Positions 1 through 5,041 of a stretch of DNA of 6,061 nt are shown piece after piece. A program made the translations under genes and the position numbers. The notes under the pieces were generated by a model. It was not told the DNA's origin. It ran no database searches and saw only the letters and a program-made list of their open reading frames with translations. Source of the stretch: Desulfohalobiaceae bacterium (GTDB lineage: Bacteria; Desulfobacterota; Desulfovibrionia; Desulfovibrionales; Desulfothermaceae); the NCBI GenBank assembly GCA_021737525.1, contig JAIPDU010000107.1:1-6061 (forward strand), read 5' to 3'. Each line of letters begins with the position of its first letter. The stretch's first letter is position 1.

Positions 1-2
1 AG

Positions 3-50
3 CCCCTGGCCCAAAGCGACAATGGTCGGATTCCCGCTTTGGGCCAGGGG
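3..50. repeat. 16-bp perfect inverted repeat beyond the end of cbiK, possible terminator
   Basis: Positions 3-18 and 35-50 are exact reverse complements (arm CCCCTGGCCCAAAGCG), separated by 16 nt. The element lies about 100 nt beyond the cbiK stop in the direction of transcription, where a terminator would be expected. A U-tract for minus-strand transcripts would fall before position 1 and cannot be seen. There is no T-run on the plus-strand side. Seen: the palindrome. Inferred: its terminator role. Confidence 0.5.
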
Positions 51-71
51 GCGAGGGCAGAGGCCCTCGCC
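50..71. repeat. 9-bp hairpin next to the 3-50 palindrome
   Basis: GGCGAGGGC (50-58) and GCCCTCGCC (63-71) form a perfect 9-bp stem with a 4-nt AGAG loop. It shares base G50 with the neighbouring 3-50 palindrome, so the two hairpins are in tandem and could compete or stack. It lies in the 3' untranslated region of cbiK. No U-tract adjoins it, so it is not a canonical intrinsic terminator by itself. Confidence 0.4.
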
Positions 72-146
72 TCGCTGGAAGGATGTCCTTTTCAGAGCGA
101 CTCCGGGTTCGTTGCTTCAGCGGATAGCTCCGACCCAGCTCACGAT

Positions 147-1058
147 TTACTCGTTTTCCAGGCGGGCCATGGCCCGGTCCAGATGACCCAGCCAGACACC
201 GGCGACGTTGTCGTATTCCGCCATGCCCTTCATTACGGTCTTCACCGCGAAGCCCTCGGCCTCCAGAACGGACTTCAGGGAATCCTCGCCGCTGCCGGCC
301 ATGTCCTTGCGGGCGTGGTCCCCGGCCACGGACATGAAGGGCAAGAGATAAACCGTGTCCACATCCTTTTGCTGCAGCTCGGCCATAACGGGTTCCAGCC
401 TGGGCGCGGCCTTGTGCACAGTGGTTACGTAGGCCAGGGGATCCGCCTGCTGAAAGATATAGGCCATGGCCGGATAGAAGGCGTTGCCGGGGTGATGGCT
501 CCCGTGGCCCAGAAAGAGCACCGCCTCGTCATTGTCCCTTTCCGGGGGAATGTTTTCCAGCATGGCCTCCTTGACCCGCTCTAGGCTTTCGGGGTGGGAC
601 AATAGGGGACTGCCAAGGGTGATCTTCTTGAATCCTCCGTTCATGTCGCGAAATCCCTGCACCATGGACTGCAGATCGTGGAACTCGGAGCCGGGGATGA
701 TGTGCAGGGACTGCACCGCCACATGGGTGAAGCCCTGGTCCTGCATCATTGCCAGGGCCTGGGCCGGGGACTTGAGGTGTTCGTCCTCCTGGGCCAGCTT
801 TTGCCGAATCATCCTGGAAGTGTAGGCCCAGTGGACAGGAGTGTCCGGATAGGCCTTGTTCACGATCTTGTCGATGTTGTCGAAGGCGGCCCTGGCATCG
901 GGGTTGCTCGTCCCGAAGGTGACCAGCAGGATACCCTGTTTGTGATGTTCTTTGTCCCCGTGTCCATGTCCGTTTCCGCTTTGGCCCCAGGCTGGAGCGG
1001 ACAGCATAAGGAATGCGGCGATCAGGGCGAGGATCAGTCTCGGTTTGATCGGCTTCAT
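147..1058 (-). CDS. cbiK: Exported anaerobic cobaltochelatase, CbiK family (CbiK-P type)
   Basis: 303 residues, TAA stop. The CbiK family inserts Co2+ into sirohydrochlorin in anaerobic cobalamin synthesis. Residues 1-25 form a signal peptide (basic MKPIKPR, hydrophobic core, AWG then Q), so this is the periplasmic type described in Desulfovibrio. Residues 31-39 are His-rich (HGHGDKEHH). The chelatase domain runs from about 42 to 300, with QGILLVTFGTS at its start, SLHIIPGSEFHDL (H119, H127), LGHGSHHPG (H185, H188, H189) and VAGDHARKDMAG (H248). H185 and H248 fit the two metal-binding histidines of the family in spacing. By the same offset H127 may match the haem-ligating histidine of the Desulfovibrio protein; that is inference. 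The start was chosen for its strong ribosome binding site and the signal peptide. A longer frame from 1232 would run through the terminator and into the riboswitch. Control is by the upstream cobalamin riboswitch. Confidence 0.93.
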   Translation of the reverse strand: MKPIKPRLILALIAAFLMLSAPAWGQSGNGHGHGDKEHHKQGILLVTFGTSNPDARAAFDNIDKIVNKAYPDTPVHWAYTSRMIRQKLAQEDEHLKSPAQALAMMQDQGFTHVAVQSLHIIPGSEFHDLQSMVQGFRDMNGGFKKITLGSPLLSHPESLERVKEAMLENIPPERDNDEAVLFLGHGSHHPGNAFYPAMAYIFQQADPLAYVTTVHKAAPRLEPVMAELQQKDVDTVYLLPFMSVAGDHARKDMAGSGEDSLKSVLEAEGFAVKTVMKGMAEYDNVAGVWLGHLDRAMARLENE

Positions 1059-1064
1059 GACGAA

Positions 1065-1072
1065 CCTCCTTT
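1065..1072 (-). promoter_or_regulatory. Ribosome binding site of cbiK
   Basis: On the minus strand AAAGGAGG lies 6 nt before the ATG at 1058. This near-perfect Shine-Dalgarno sequence decides the start. It sits after the terminator hairpin, so only read-through transcripts carry it. Confidence 0.85.
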
Positions 1073-1122
1073 CTGTTTGCCTTGTGGGCTGGACCCATGC
1101 ATCACTGCCCATTCCGGGTAGC

Positions 1123-1161
1123 AAAAAAAATCCCCGGGTCGAATAAGCTCGACCCGGGGAT
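1123..1161 (-). terminator. Rho-independent terminator in the cbiK leader (riboswitch expression platform)
   Basis: Positions 1130-1142 and 1149-1161 form a perfect 13-bp GC-rich stem (minus strand ATCCCCGGGTCGA and its complement) with a 6-nt loop. On the minus strand it is followed at once by eight T residues (1130-1123, the first also able to pair at the stem base). It lies between the cobalamin riboswitch and the cbiK start, which is the usual place for a transcription-termination expression platform. A possible antiterminator is TTCGGGG (minus strand, 1225-1219), just after riboswitch stem P1. It can pair with CCCCGGG of the terminator 5' arm (1159-1153) using two G-U pairs. The terminator is seen directly; the antiterminator is inferred. 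Confidence 0.92.
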
Positions 1162-1228
1162 ATCCCGTTTTTATCCACCGTGGGCGCATCAGGGCGTGCT
1201 CCGGCCACGGAAGCGGCACCCCGAACAG

Positions 1229-1417
1229 TCACTCAGGCAGGTCTTCTGACTCTCGGATCAATCTACTGACCGCGCCTTCCCCTCCATGTTTGAAGAGTGG
1301 CATGAGGCGGCGTTCGTCCCCGATTACAGCGGCGGGCCCGTCCCGGATTCGCACCGGGTTCCCTTTTCAGCGCCTCCCGCTCCCGAATCTGGAGCGGGAC
1401 CTGGCGCACCTGAGTGA
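1229..1417 (-). promoter_or_regulatory. Cobalamin riboswitch
   Basis: Read on the minus strand, the segment has the conserved cobalamin-riboswitch elements in order: GGTGCGCCAGG near the 5' end, the B12 box (GGGAACCCGGTGCGAATCCG, then GGACGGGCCCGCC and GCTGTAAT), TGCCACT, a GGGGAAGG segment, and the 3' signature GAGTCAGAAGACCTGCC. A perfect 9-bp closing stem P1 pairs 1409-1417 with 1229-1237 (CCTGAGTGA on the plus strand with TCACTCAGG). The 189-nt length and the extra stem around 1286-1310 suggest the large adenosylcobalamin-type class; this subclass call is less certain. The element is in sense orientation to cbiK and is followed by a terminator, so bound cobalamin should reduce cbiK transcription. 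Confidence 0.96.
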
Positions 1418-1460
1418 TTGTCAAAGACGTAGACGATAGCATCAGCTATTGAGCTTAAAT

Positions 1461-1489
1461 AGCCTAGTTGAGAGCTCCGTCTGAGTCAA
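1461..1489 (-). promoter_or_regulatory. Candidate sigma70-type promoter for the cbiK leader
   Basis: On the minus strand TTGACT (1489-1484, five of six matches to the -35 consensus) is followed after exactly 17 nt by TAGGCT (1466-1461, three of six matches to the -10, keeping the TA and final T). Initiation near 1453 would give a leader that starts about 36 nt before riboswitch stem P1. The position fits, but the -10 is weak and this is a by-eye match. Confidence 0.3.
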
Positions 1490-1636
1490 GCGAGCAGAGA
1501 AAGCACGCCAAAGAGCGGTATGAGCAGGTGTATCAATGGCTATCTCATTTCTGGGACTGTGTAGCCTTTCAAAAGAATACGTCCCGGAAATACAGATTCC
1601 AGGATGAATGTTTGGTGTTGCGATTTGAATGGATAC

Positions 1637-1699
1637 GTGGACATGCTCCCAGCTCCCTTCCATGTTGTTGAGAAGGCGATGCATGGGAAGCATGTCCAC
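1637..1699. repeat. Inverted repeat with 11-bp perfect arms, extendable to 14 bp
   Basis: GTGGACATGCT (1637-1647) is exactly complementary to AGCATGTCCAC (1689-1699). Pairing extends inward by CCC (1648-1650) with GGG (1685-1687) if A1688 is bulged. Inside, CCTTC (1656-1660) can pair with GAAGG (1672-1676). The whole 63-nt segment could fold into one long irregular stem-loop. No T-run follows on either strand. It may be a remnant of a small mobile element, a protein-binding site or a structured RNA; the sequence does not decide which. Confidence 0.45.
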
Positions 1700-1791
1700 T
1701 TGGATTGGAATATCTTTTCAGTTTGTTGCGTGTTTCATTTTCCACCTTGGCCGAGCGAGTTGCCCTACGCGATCTCCTCCGAAAATCGCGC

Positions 1792-3009
1792 CTATTCCTT
1801 TTGAGGTATAGAGGAGATTTCGATGACAACCCTTCGGTTTTCCCGGCGTCCGGCCGCGGTGTCGTTATCGGCAACAGGCCTGGATTCGCCGTAGCCTTTT
1901 GTGTCGAGACGTTGGGGGTCAACATCGTAATTTTGCGTCAGGTAATCCTTGACGCTTTCAGCTCGTTGCTTGGAAAGCCTCATGTTGTATTCTTCCGGAC
2001 CAATGTTGTCGGTATGGCCTTCAATCAGTATTGATGCTTCCGGATTTTCCCTGAGAATTCGCGCAACCCGATCCAGATCCTCGGAGTGTCCGGGCCTGAT
2101 TTCGGCCTTGTTTGTAGCGAAAAGAACATTGAGTTCCATGCGGCCCTTTACTGGGCAGCCCTTACTATTCACCTGGAGCGTTTCAGCGGTGTTGGGACAT
2201 CTGTCCTTATAATCCGGAACACCGTCATTGTCGCTGTCCACAGCACACCCGGCCGCGTTGACCTGGACACCGGAAGGTGTCCCCGGGCAATTGTCCTTGG
2301 AGTTGATCACACCGTCGCCGTCATCATCCTTTTCTACGGTTTCCGTGTCATAGAACACCTCGTGAACAAACCATTTGAGAGCGGTCTCGCTTTGAGCCTC
2401 CTGTCCAGTGATCTTCTCGGAGCAATCCTTCAGGGAAACAATGCGATCCAGGGTTTCTTTCTGGGAATCACTTTCGGCGTAACTCAGTACATGGAAGCAG
2501 ATGTCGTAGTTGGCATAGAGGTCCTGGGCCACCTGCACCGGAGAACCTCCGCGGTTTTCTTCACCGTCGGTCACAAGGATGACTGCTGTGGAGCCACTCA
2601 TATCGGATAAATGACTCTCGATCCGTTGCATGCCTTCAGCCAAGGGTGTCGAGAGACCAAAAATCCGATCCGGCAGGGACAATCCCTCGATGGCCTCACC
2701 GAATGCTTGTGAATCGTACTGAGTTATACCTTGAACCTCCTCAAAATCGGGAACGATAGCAAACAGGCCGGACTGATAGCCCAAATCCGGAATTGCCCGG
2801 TTCATGGTCAGCATGGCCTTTTGGGCCAGCTTGGCCTTCTCCTGATCCGTGTCCTTGTAACTGAATTTCATGGATCCGGAGGCGTCAAAGAGCATGAGGA
2901 AATTGTCCACTTTGGGCACCTGCTTGTCTTGGGCCCAGGACACAGACCCCGACAAGAGCGCCAAGGCCATGGTCATTACTGCGATGACAGTTAGAGTCCG
3001 TGAAAACAT
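1792..3009 (-). CDS. Exported vWA / TSP3-repeat / OmpA-like fusion protein
   Basis: 405 residues, TAG stop. A signal peptide (1-26) ends VSWA before QDKQ, giving a periplasmic or outer-membrane-associated protein. A von Willebrand factor A domain spans about 34-220 with a complete MIDAS metal site: DASGS (D42, S44, S46), T121 and D148 in VTDGEEN. Two 30-residue tandem repeats follow (228-257, 258-287), each with an acidic thrombospondin type 3 calcium-binding motif (DDDGDGV, DSDNDGV) and the pattern CPxTxxxxQVNxxGC. An OmpA C-terminal domain spans about 291-400. D334 in GHTD and R349 have the 15-residue spacing of the OmpA residues that bind diaminopimelate, so peptidoglycan binding is likely. 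The vWA ligand is unknown. A GGGAGGG ribosome binding site precedes the ATG. The gene stands alone, with about 500 bp and 700 bp to its neighbours. The architecture is secure; the cellular role is not. Confidence 0.94.
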   Translation of the reverse strand: MFSRTLTVIAVMTMALALLSGSVSWAQDKQVPKVDNFLMLFDASGSMKFSYKDTDQEKAKLAQKAMLTMNRAIPDLGYQSGLFAIVPDFEEVQGITQYDSQAFGEAIEGLSLPDRIFGLSTPLAEGMQRIESHLSDMSGSTAVILVTDGEENRGGSPVQVAQDLYANYDICFHVLSYAESDSQKETLDRIVSLKDCSEKITGQEAQSETALKWFVHEVFYDTETVEKDDDGDGVINSKDNCPGTPSGVQVNAAGCAVDSDNDGVPDYKDRCPNTAETLQVNSKGCPVKGRMELNVLFATNKAEIRPGHSEDLDRVARILRENPEASILIEGHTDNIGPEEYNMRLSKQRAESVKDYLTQNYDVDPQRLDTKGYGESRPVADNDTAAGRRENRRVVIEISSIPQKE

Positions 3010-3017
3010 AATGGTTC

Positions 3018-3024
3018 CCTCCCT
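3018..3024 (-). promoter_or_regulatory. Ribosome binding site of the vWA-OmpA gene
   Basis: On the minus strand GGGAGGG lies 8 nt before the ATG at 3009. It supports this start together with the signal peptide that begins at the same codon. Confidence 0.7.
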
Positions 3025-3091
3025 TTTTGGGGTTCAACTGGAGTCAGATAGCTTTGAAGTAGCGGATAAGCCCAGGGAAAATGGCATATAT

Positions 3092-3112
3092 AGTGTAGCA
3101 CAAAACAAGCCA
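3092..3112 (-). promoter_or_regulatory. Candidate promoter of the vWA-OmpA gene, sigma54-like, overlapping an extended -10
   Basis: On the minus strand TGGCTTGTTTTGTGCT (3112-3097) keeps the invariant GG and GC of a sigma54 -24/-12 promoter at the required 10-nt separation (consensus TGGCACGRNNNTTGCW). It differs at the two bases after TGGC, at the R position and at the first T of the -12 box. Overlapping it, TGCTACACT (3100-3092) reads as an extended -10 (TGnTAnnnT) for sigma70, but there is no good -35. Either use would start transcription about 75-80 nt before the vWA-OmpA ATG. Only one of the two readings is likely to be correct. Confidence 0.35.
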
Positions 3113-3277
3113 GATAGCGAAAGATAATTTGTTTTTAGACGGGGTTCCTTGCGGGGCACCTTTGAGCCTCCATTCATTCGGATCGTCTCTATTGTAGATG
3201 CTCCGGGAGGGTAACTATTCACCATCTATGTAAATCTACAGTTTCCTTTTAGTCGGCGCTGGCGACTTTGTCGCACA

Positions 3278-3348
3278 TCCCAGTGAAACCAGCTACGCTG
3301 AGACTACGTCTGTTTCACGGGACAGGCGCGCGGCCTTCGGCCGCACGC
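3278..3348. repeat. Two adjacent hairpin-forming inverted repeats
   Basis: GTGAAAC (3283-3289) pairs with GTTTCAC (3312-3318). The stem extends outward through CCC/GGG and T/A (3278-3281 with 3319-3322) if A3282 is bulged. Next to it GCGGCC (3330-3335) pairs with GGCCGC (3339-3344) around a TTC loop, with three more pairs beyond one mismatch (3326-3328 with 3346-3348). They adjoin the larger branched structure at 3370-3507 and may belong to the same element. Confidence 0.5.
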
Positions 3349-3369
3349 GGTGAAGAGTTTTGAACCGCC

Positions 3370-3507
3370 CGCTCCCTGCGGTCGCTCGACGTGTGGGACA
3401 TCCCCGCGGCGGACCGTTGCCGCGGGGAAAGGCACGCTCGGCCTCCGGCCGAGGGAAAACACTCTGCTTTGTCCCTCTGGGTCCCCTAAGTCGAGTGAGC
3501 GGGAGCG
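3370..3507. repeat. Nested, branched palindromic element behind the barrel gene
   Basis: Three nested outer stems are seen: CGCTCCC (3370-3376) with GGGAGCG (3501-3507), CTCGAC (3385-3390) with GTCGAG (3490-3495), and GGGAC (3395-3399) with GTCCC (3481-3485). The last two are separated by a symmetric 4x4 internal loop. Inside are two perfect hairpins: TCCCCGCGGC (3401-3410) with its complement at 3419-3428 (10 bp, 8-nt loop), and CTCGGCC (3437-3443) with GGCCGAG (3447-3453) around TCC. Together they give a closed, two-armed branched fold of 138 nt, beginning 9 nt after the barrel gene stop. It could be a REP- or MITE-like extragenic element, a structured 3' UTR or a small RNA. The pairings are read directly; the identity is not known. 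Confidence 0.6.
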
Positions 3508-3516
3508 AATGGGTTC

Positions 3517-4992
3517 CTAGAAGCTGTAGCGCACCCCGGCGTAGGCGTTGGTGTTGTCCTGGAACTGGCCGAAGAAGGTGTGCTCCTCCTCCCCGTAGAA
3601 GAGATTGCCCCCGACCTCGACGCGCCAGTTGTCCGTCACGTCGTACATGGCCCTGGGACGCAGATAGGCGTCCTCGTCCGAGGGGGAGTAGAAGGTGAAC
3701 AGGGACAGCTCCAGGGTCTGCATCCAGTAGAGCCTGGTCAGGCGCAGGGTGAGCACGTGGCGGTTCTCGTCCGCCTTGTTGCTGCCGGGCGGGAGGCTGT
3801 CCTCATAGTCCTCGTAGTCCATCATGTGCTCCAGATAGTACTGTGCCCCCACGGTGAGATTCTTCAGCGGTTCCAGCTCGTATCCGGCCAGGGCCCGGAA
3901 CTGGCTGTTGTTGATTTCCGGGTCGTCGCCGTCCCGGTCTTCCCGGGAGTCGTAGTATCCGATTTCCAGATTGCCGATGCCGGGGCCCCAGCTACCCCTC
4001 GCGCTCGCCCCGTACACGGAGAGCTCGGGAAACAGGGCCTCTCTCTTCTGCTGATCGAATCCCCCCGGGCTCTTCCAGTACCCGTCGTAGGCATACGCGG
4101 CGAGCTCTATGCCGGAGACGTTCTTGTACAGGCGCAGGGCGATCTCGTCGTCGTCGATCCAGTCCCCGGGCAAATCCGCGGACAGGGTGTTGTCCCGTCC
4201 GGAGAGGCCGTCGCGGGGGTGATAATAGGACACGCGCTGTCCGTCGATGTAGCGGTCCGGATTAAAGCGCGGGGTGTAGACCAGATCCAGGTTGGCCGCG
4301 TCCGTGTACAGCGAGGCCTTGGCCGAGTTGCTCGGGGCCTTGAGGTACTCCGTGTCCCTGCCGATGAAAAAGGACTCCCAGTCCTTGGGGAACATGTCGT
4401 TGATGAAGAGCTGATCCCCGGTGCCCCAGGTCAGGACCTGGCGTCCGATTTTGAGGTCCATCGAGGGCAGGGGGCTGAGAGAGACATGGGCCGAGCGCAG
4501 GTCGACGGGTCCCTCGCCACGCCGCAGATCCAGACCGCGGTCCTCTGCCGCCGCGTCCCCGAGAAAATCCGCCTTGAGATCGAAACTGCCGCCGGCCCAG
4601 TAGCGCATGGCCTGGAGCTGCAGCCGGGTCTCCGCCAGGGAGAGCCGCTTCTGGTGCGGATCGTCCCGCAGGCGGCTTCCCGCCCGGGTGTCCCAGAATC
4701 CCGCGACCTGCACGGGGATCCTGCCGTTTCTCCCGAACCAGCCCTTTTCCCGCTCCGGCTGGGCATCCTCTTCTTTCGTCTCGCTCCCCAGGCCGCTGGG
4801 AAGGGCGGGGCCGTCTCCCTCCTTCTGCTCCTCATCCCCTCCCAGTCCGCTGGGCAGGGAAGGACCCCCCTGAGTGTCACTCGAGGTCGTGTTTCCGTCC
4901 AGCCCCTGGGGCAGGGAAGACTCCTGTCCCATTGCCGGTCCGATGGCCACCATGAAGACGAGGCAGGCGGCGATGATCACTTTCCTTGGCAC
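3517..4992 (-). CDS. Predicted outer-membrane beta-barrel protein with N-terminal LPxGL repeats
   Basis: 491 residues, GTG start, TAG stop. A signal peptide (1-22) ends AMG before QESS. Residues 23-85 are acidic, Gly- and Pro-rich and carry three copies of (S/A)LPxGL(D/G)(G/S) at 26-33, 45-52 and 63-70. From about 92 (RIPVQVAGFWDTRAG) the sequence alternates polar and hydrophobic residues as amphipathic strands, separated by Asp-rich turns (DDDE, DYEDYED). It ends GVRYSF, a typical outer-membrane targeting signal with terminal Phe and Tyr at -3. KIGRQVLTWGTGDQLFINDMF (181-201) resembles the strand region of DUF1302 or alginate-export-like barrels; this is from memory and the family is not certain. 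It is 49 bp downstream of the LolA-like gene and probably co-transcribed. Such pairs often accompany RND-type exporters, so a role in moving a lipid or other envelope component is possible but unproven. No frameshift is seen. Confidence 0.8.
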   Translation of the reverse strand: MPRKVIIAACLVFMVAIGPAMGQESSLPQGLDGNTTSSDTQGGPSLPSGLGGDEEQKEGDGPALPSGLGSETKEEDAQPEREKGWFGRNGRIPVQVAGFWDTRAGSRLRDDPHQKRLSLAETRLQLQAMRYWAGGSFDLKADFLGDAAAEDRGLDLRRGEGPVDLRSAHVSLSPLPSMDLKIGRQVLTWGTGDQLFINDMFPKDWESFFIGRDTEYLKAPSNSAKASLYTDAANLDLVYTPRFNPDRYIDGQRVSYYHPRDGLSGRDNTLSADLPGDWIDDDEIALRLYKNVSGIELAAYAYDGYWKSPGGFDQQKREALFPELSVYGASARGSWGPGIGNLEIGYYDSREDRDGDDPEINNSQFRALAGYELEPLKNLTVGAQYYLEHMMDYEDYEDSLPPGSNKADENRHVLTLRLTRLYWMQTLELSLFTFYSPSDEDAYLRPRAMYDVTDNWRVEVGGNLFYGEEEHTFFGQFQDNTNAYAGVRYSF

Positions 4993-5001
4993 GGCGTGGC
5001 T

Positions 5002-5007
5002 CTCCTT
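5002..5007 (-). promoter_or_regulatory. Ribosome binding site for the GTG start of the barrel gene
   Basis: On the minus strand AAGGAG lies 9 nt before GTG at 4992. No ATG in this frame lies closer to the site, and the signal peptide begins at this codon, so GTG is taken as the true start. Confidence 0.7.
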
Positions 5008-5041
5008 GCGGATAGGCGGTGCACTGTTCCGGATGCCGGGC

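Larger units (their letters stand above)
1418..1791. other. Gene-free region between the vWA-OmpA gene and the cbiK riboswitch
   Basis: These 374 bp are visibly AT-richer than the flanking genes. Short open frames exist on both strands (for example 1468-1671 plus and 1442-1699 minus). None has a convincing ribosome binding site, recognisable motif or family character, and the proteins are rich in Cys, His and Trp in the manner of chance frames. The region contains the candidate cbiK promoter (1461-1489) and an inverted repeat at 1637-1699. A weak 6-bp hairpin (CGCGAT/ATCGCG, near 1768-1790) follows the vWA-OmpA stop, but no U-tract was seen, so that gene has no clear intrinsic terminator. Confidence 0.6.
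3010..3516. other. Gene-free 507-bp region with two distinct halves
   Basis: Between the barrel stop and the vWA-OmpA start no convincing gene is seen on either strand. The left half (3010-3250) is AT-rich and is the promoter side of the vWA-OmpA gene. A weak 7-bp inverted repeat (TGTAGAT 3193-3199, ATCTACA 3234-3240) lies there. The right half (about 3251-3510) is GC-rich and almost continuous hairpins. The sharp change in base composition suggests separate origins. No canonical hairpin-plus-U-tract terminator for the barrel transcript was found. Confidence 0.65.

Noticed and set aside
1059..1232. Upstream extension of cbiK to an ATG at 1232
   Set aside because: The extra 58 codons would be translated from the terminator hairpin and the end of the riboswitch. 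They precede a good signal peptide and lack a ribosome binding site, whereas ATG 1058 has an excellent one.
1442..1925. Short open frames on both strands downstream of the vWA-OmpA gene (67 to 118 codons)
   Set aside because: No ribosome binding site, motif or plausible composition was seen. One overlaps the vWA-OmpA gene and others run through the inverted repeat.
3034..3225. A 63-codon minus-strand frame in front of the vWA-OmpA gene
   Set aside because: It spans the candidate promoter region, has no ribosome binding site and shows no family character. The AT-rich stretch is better read as regulatory.
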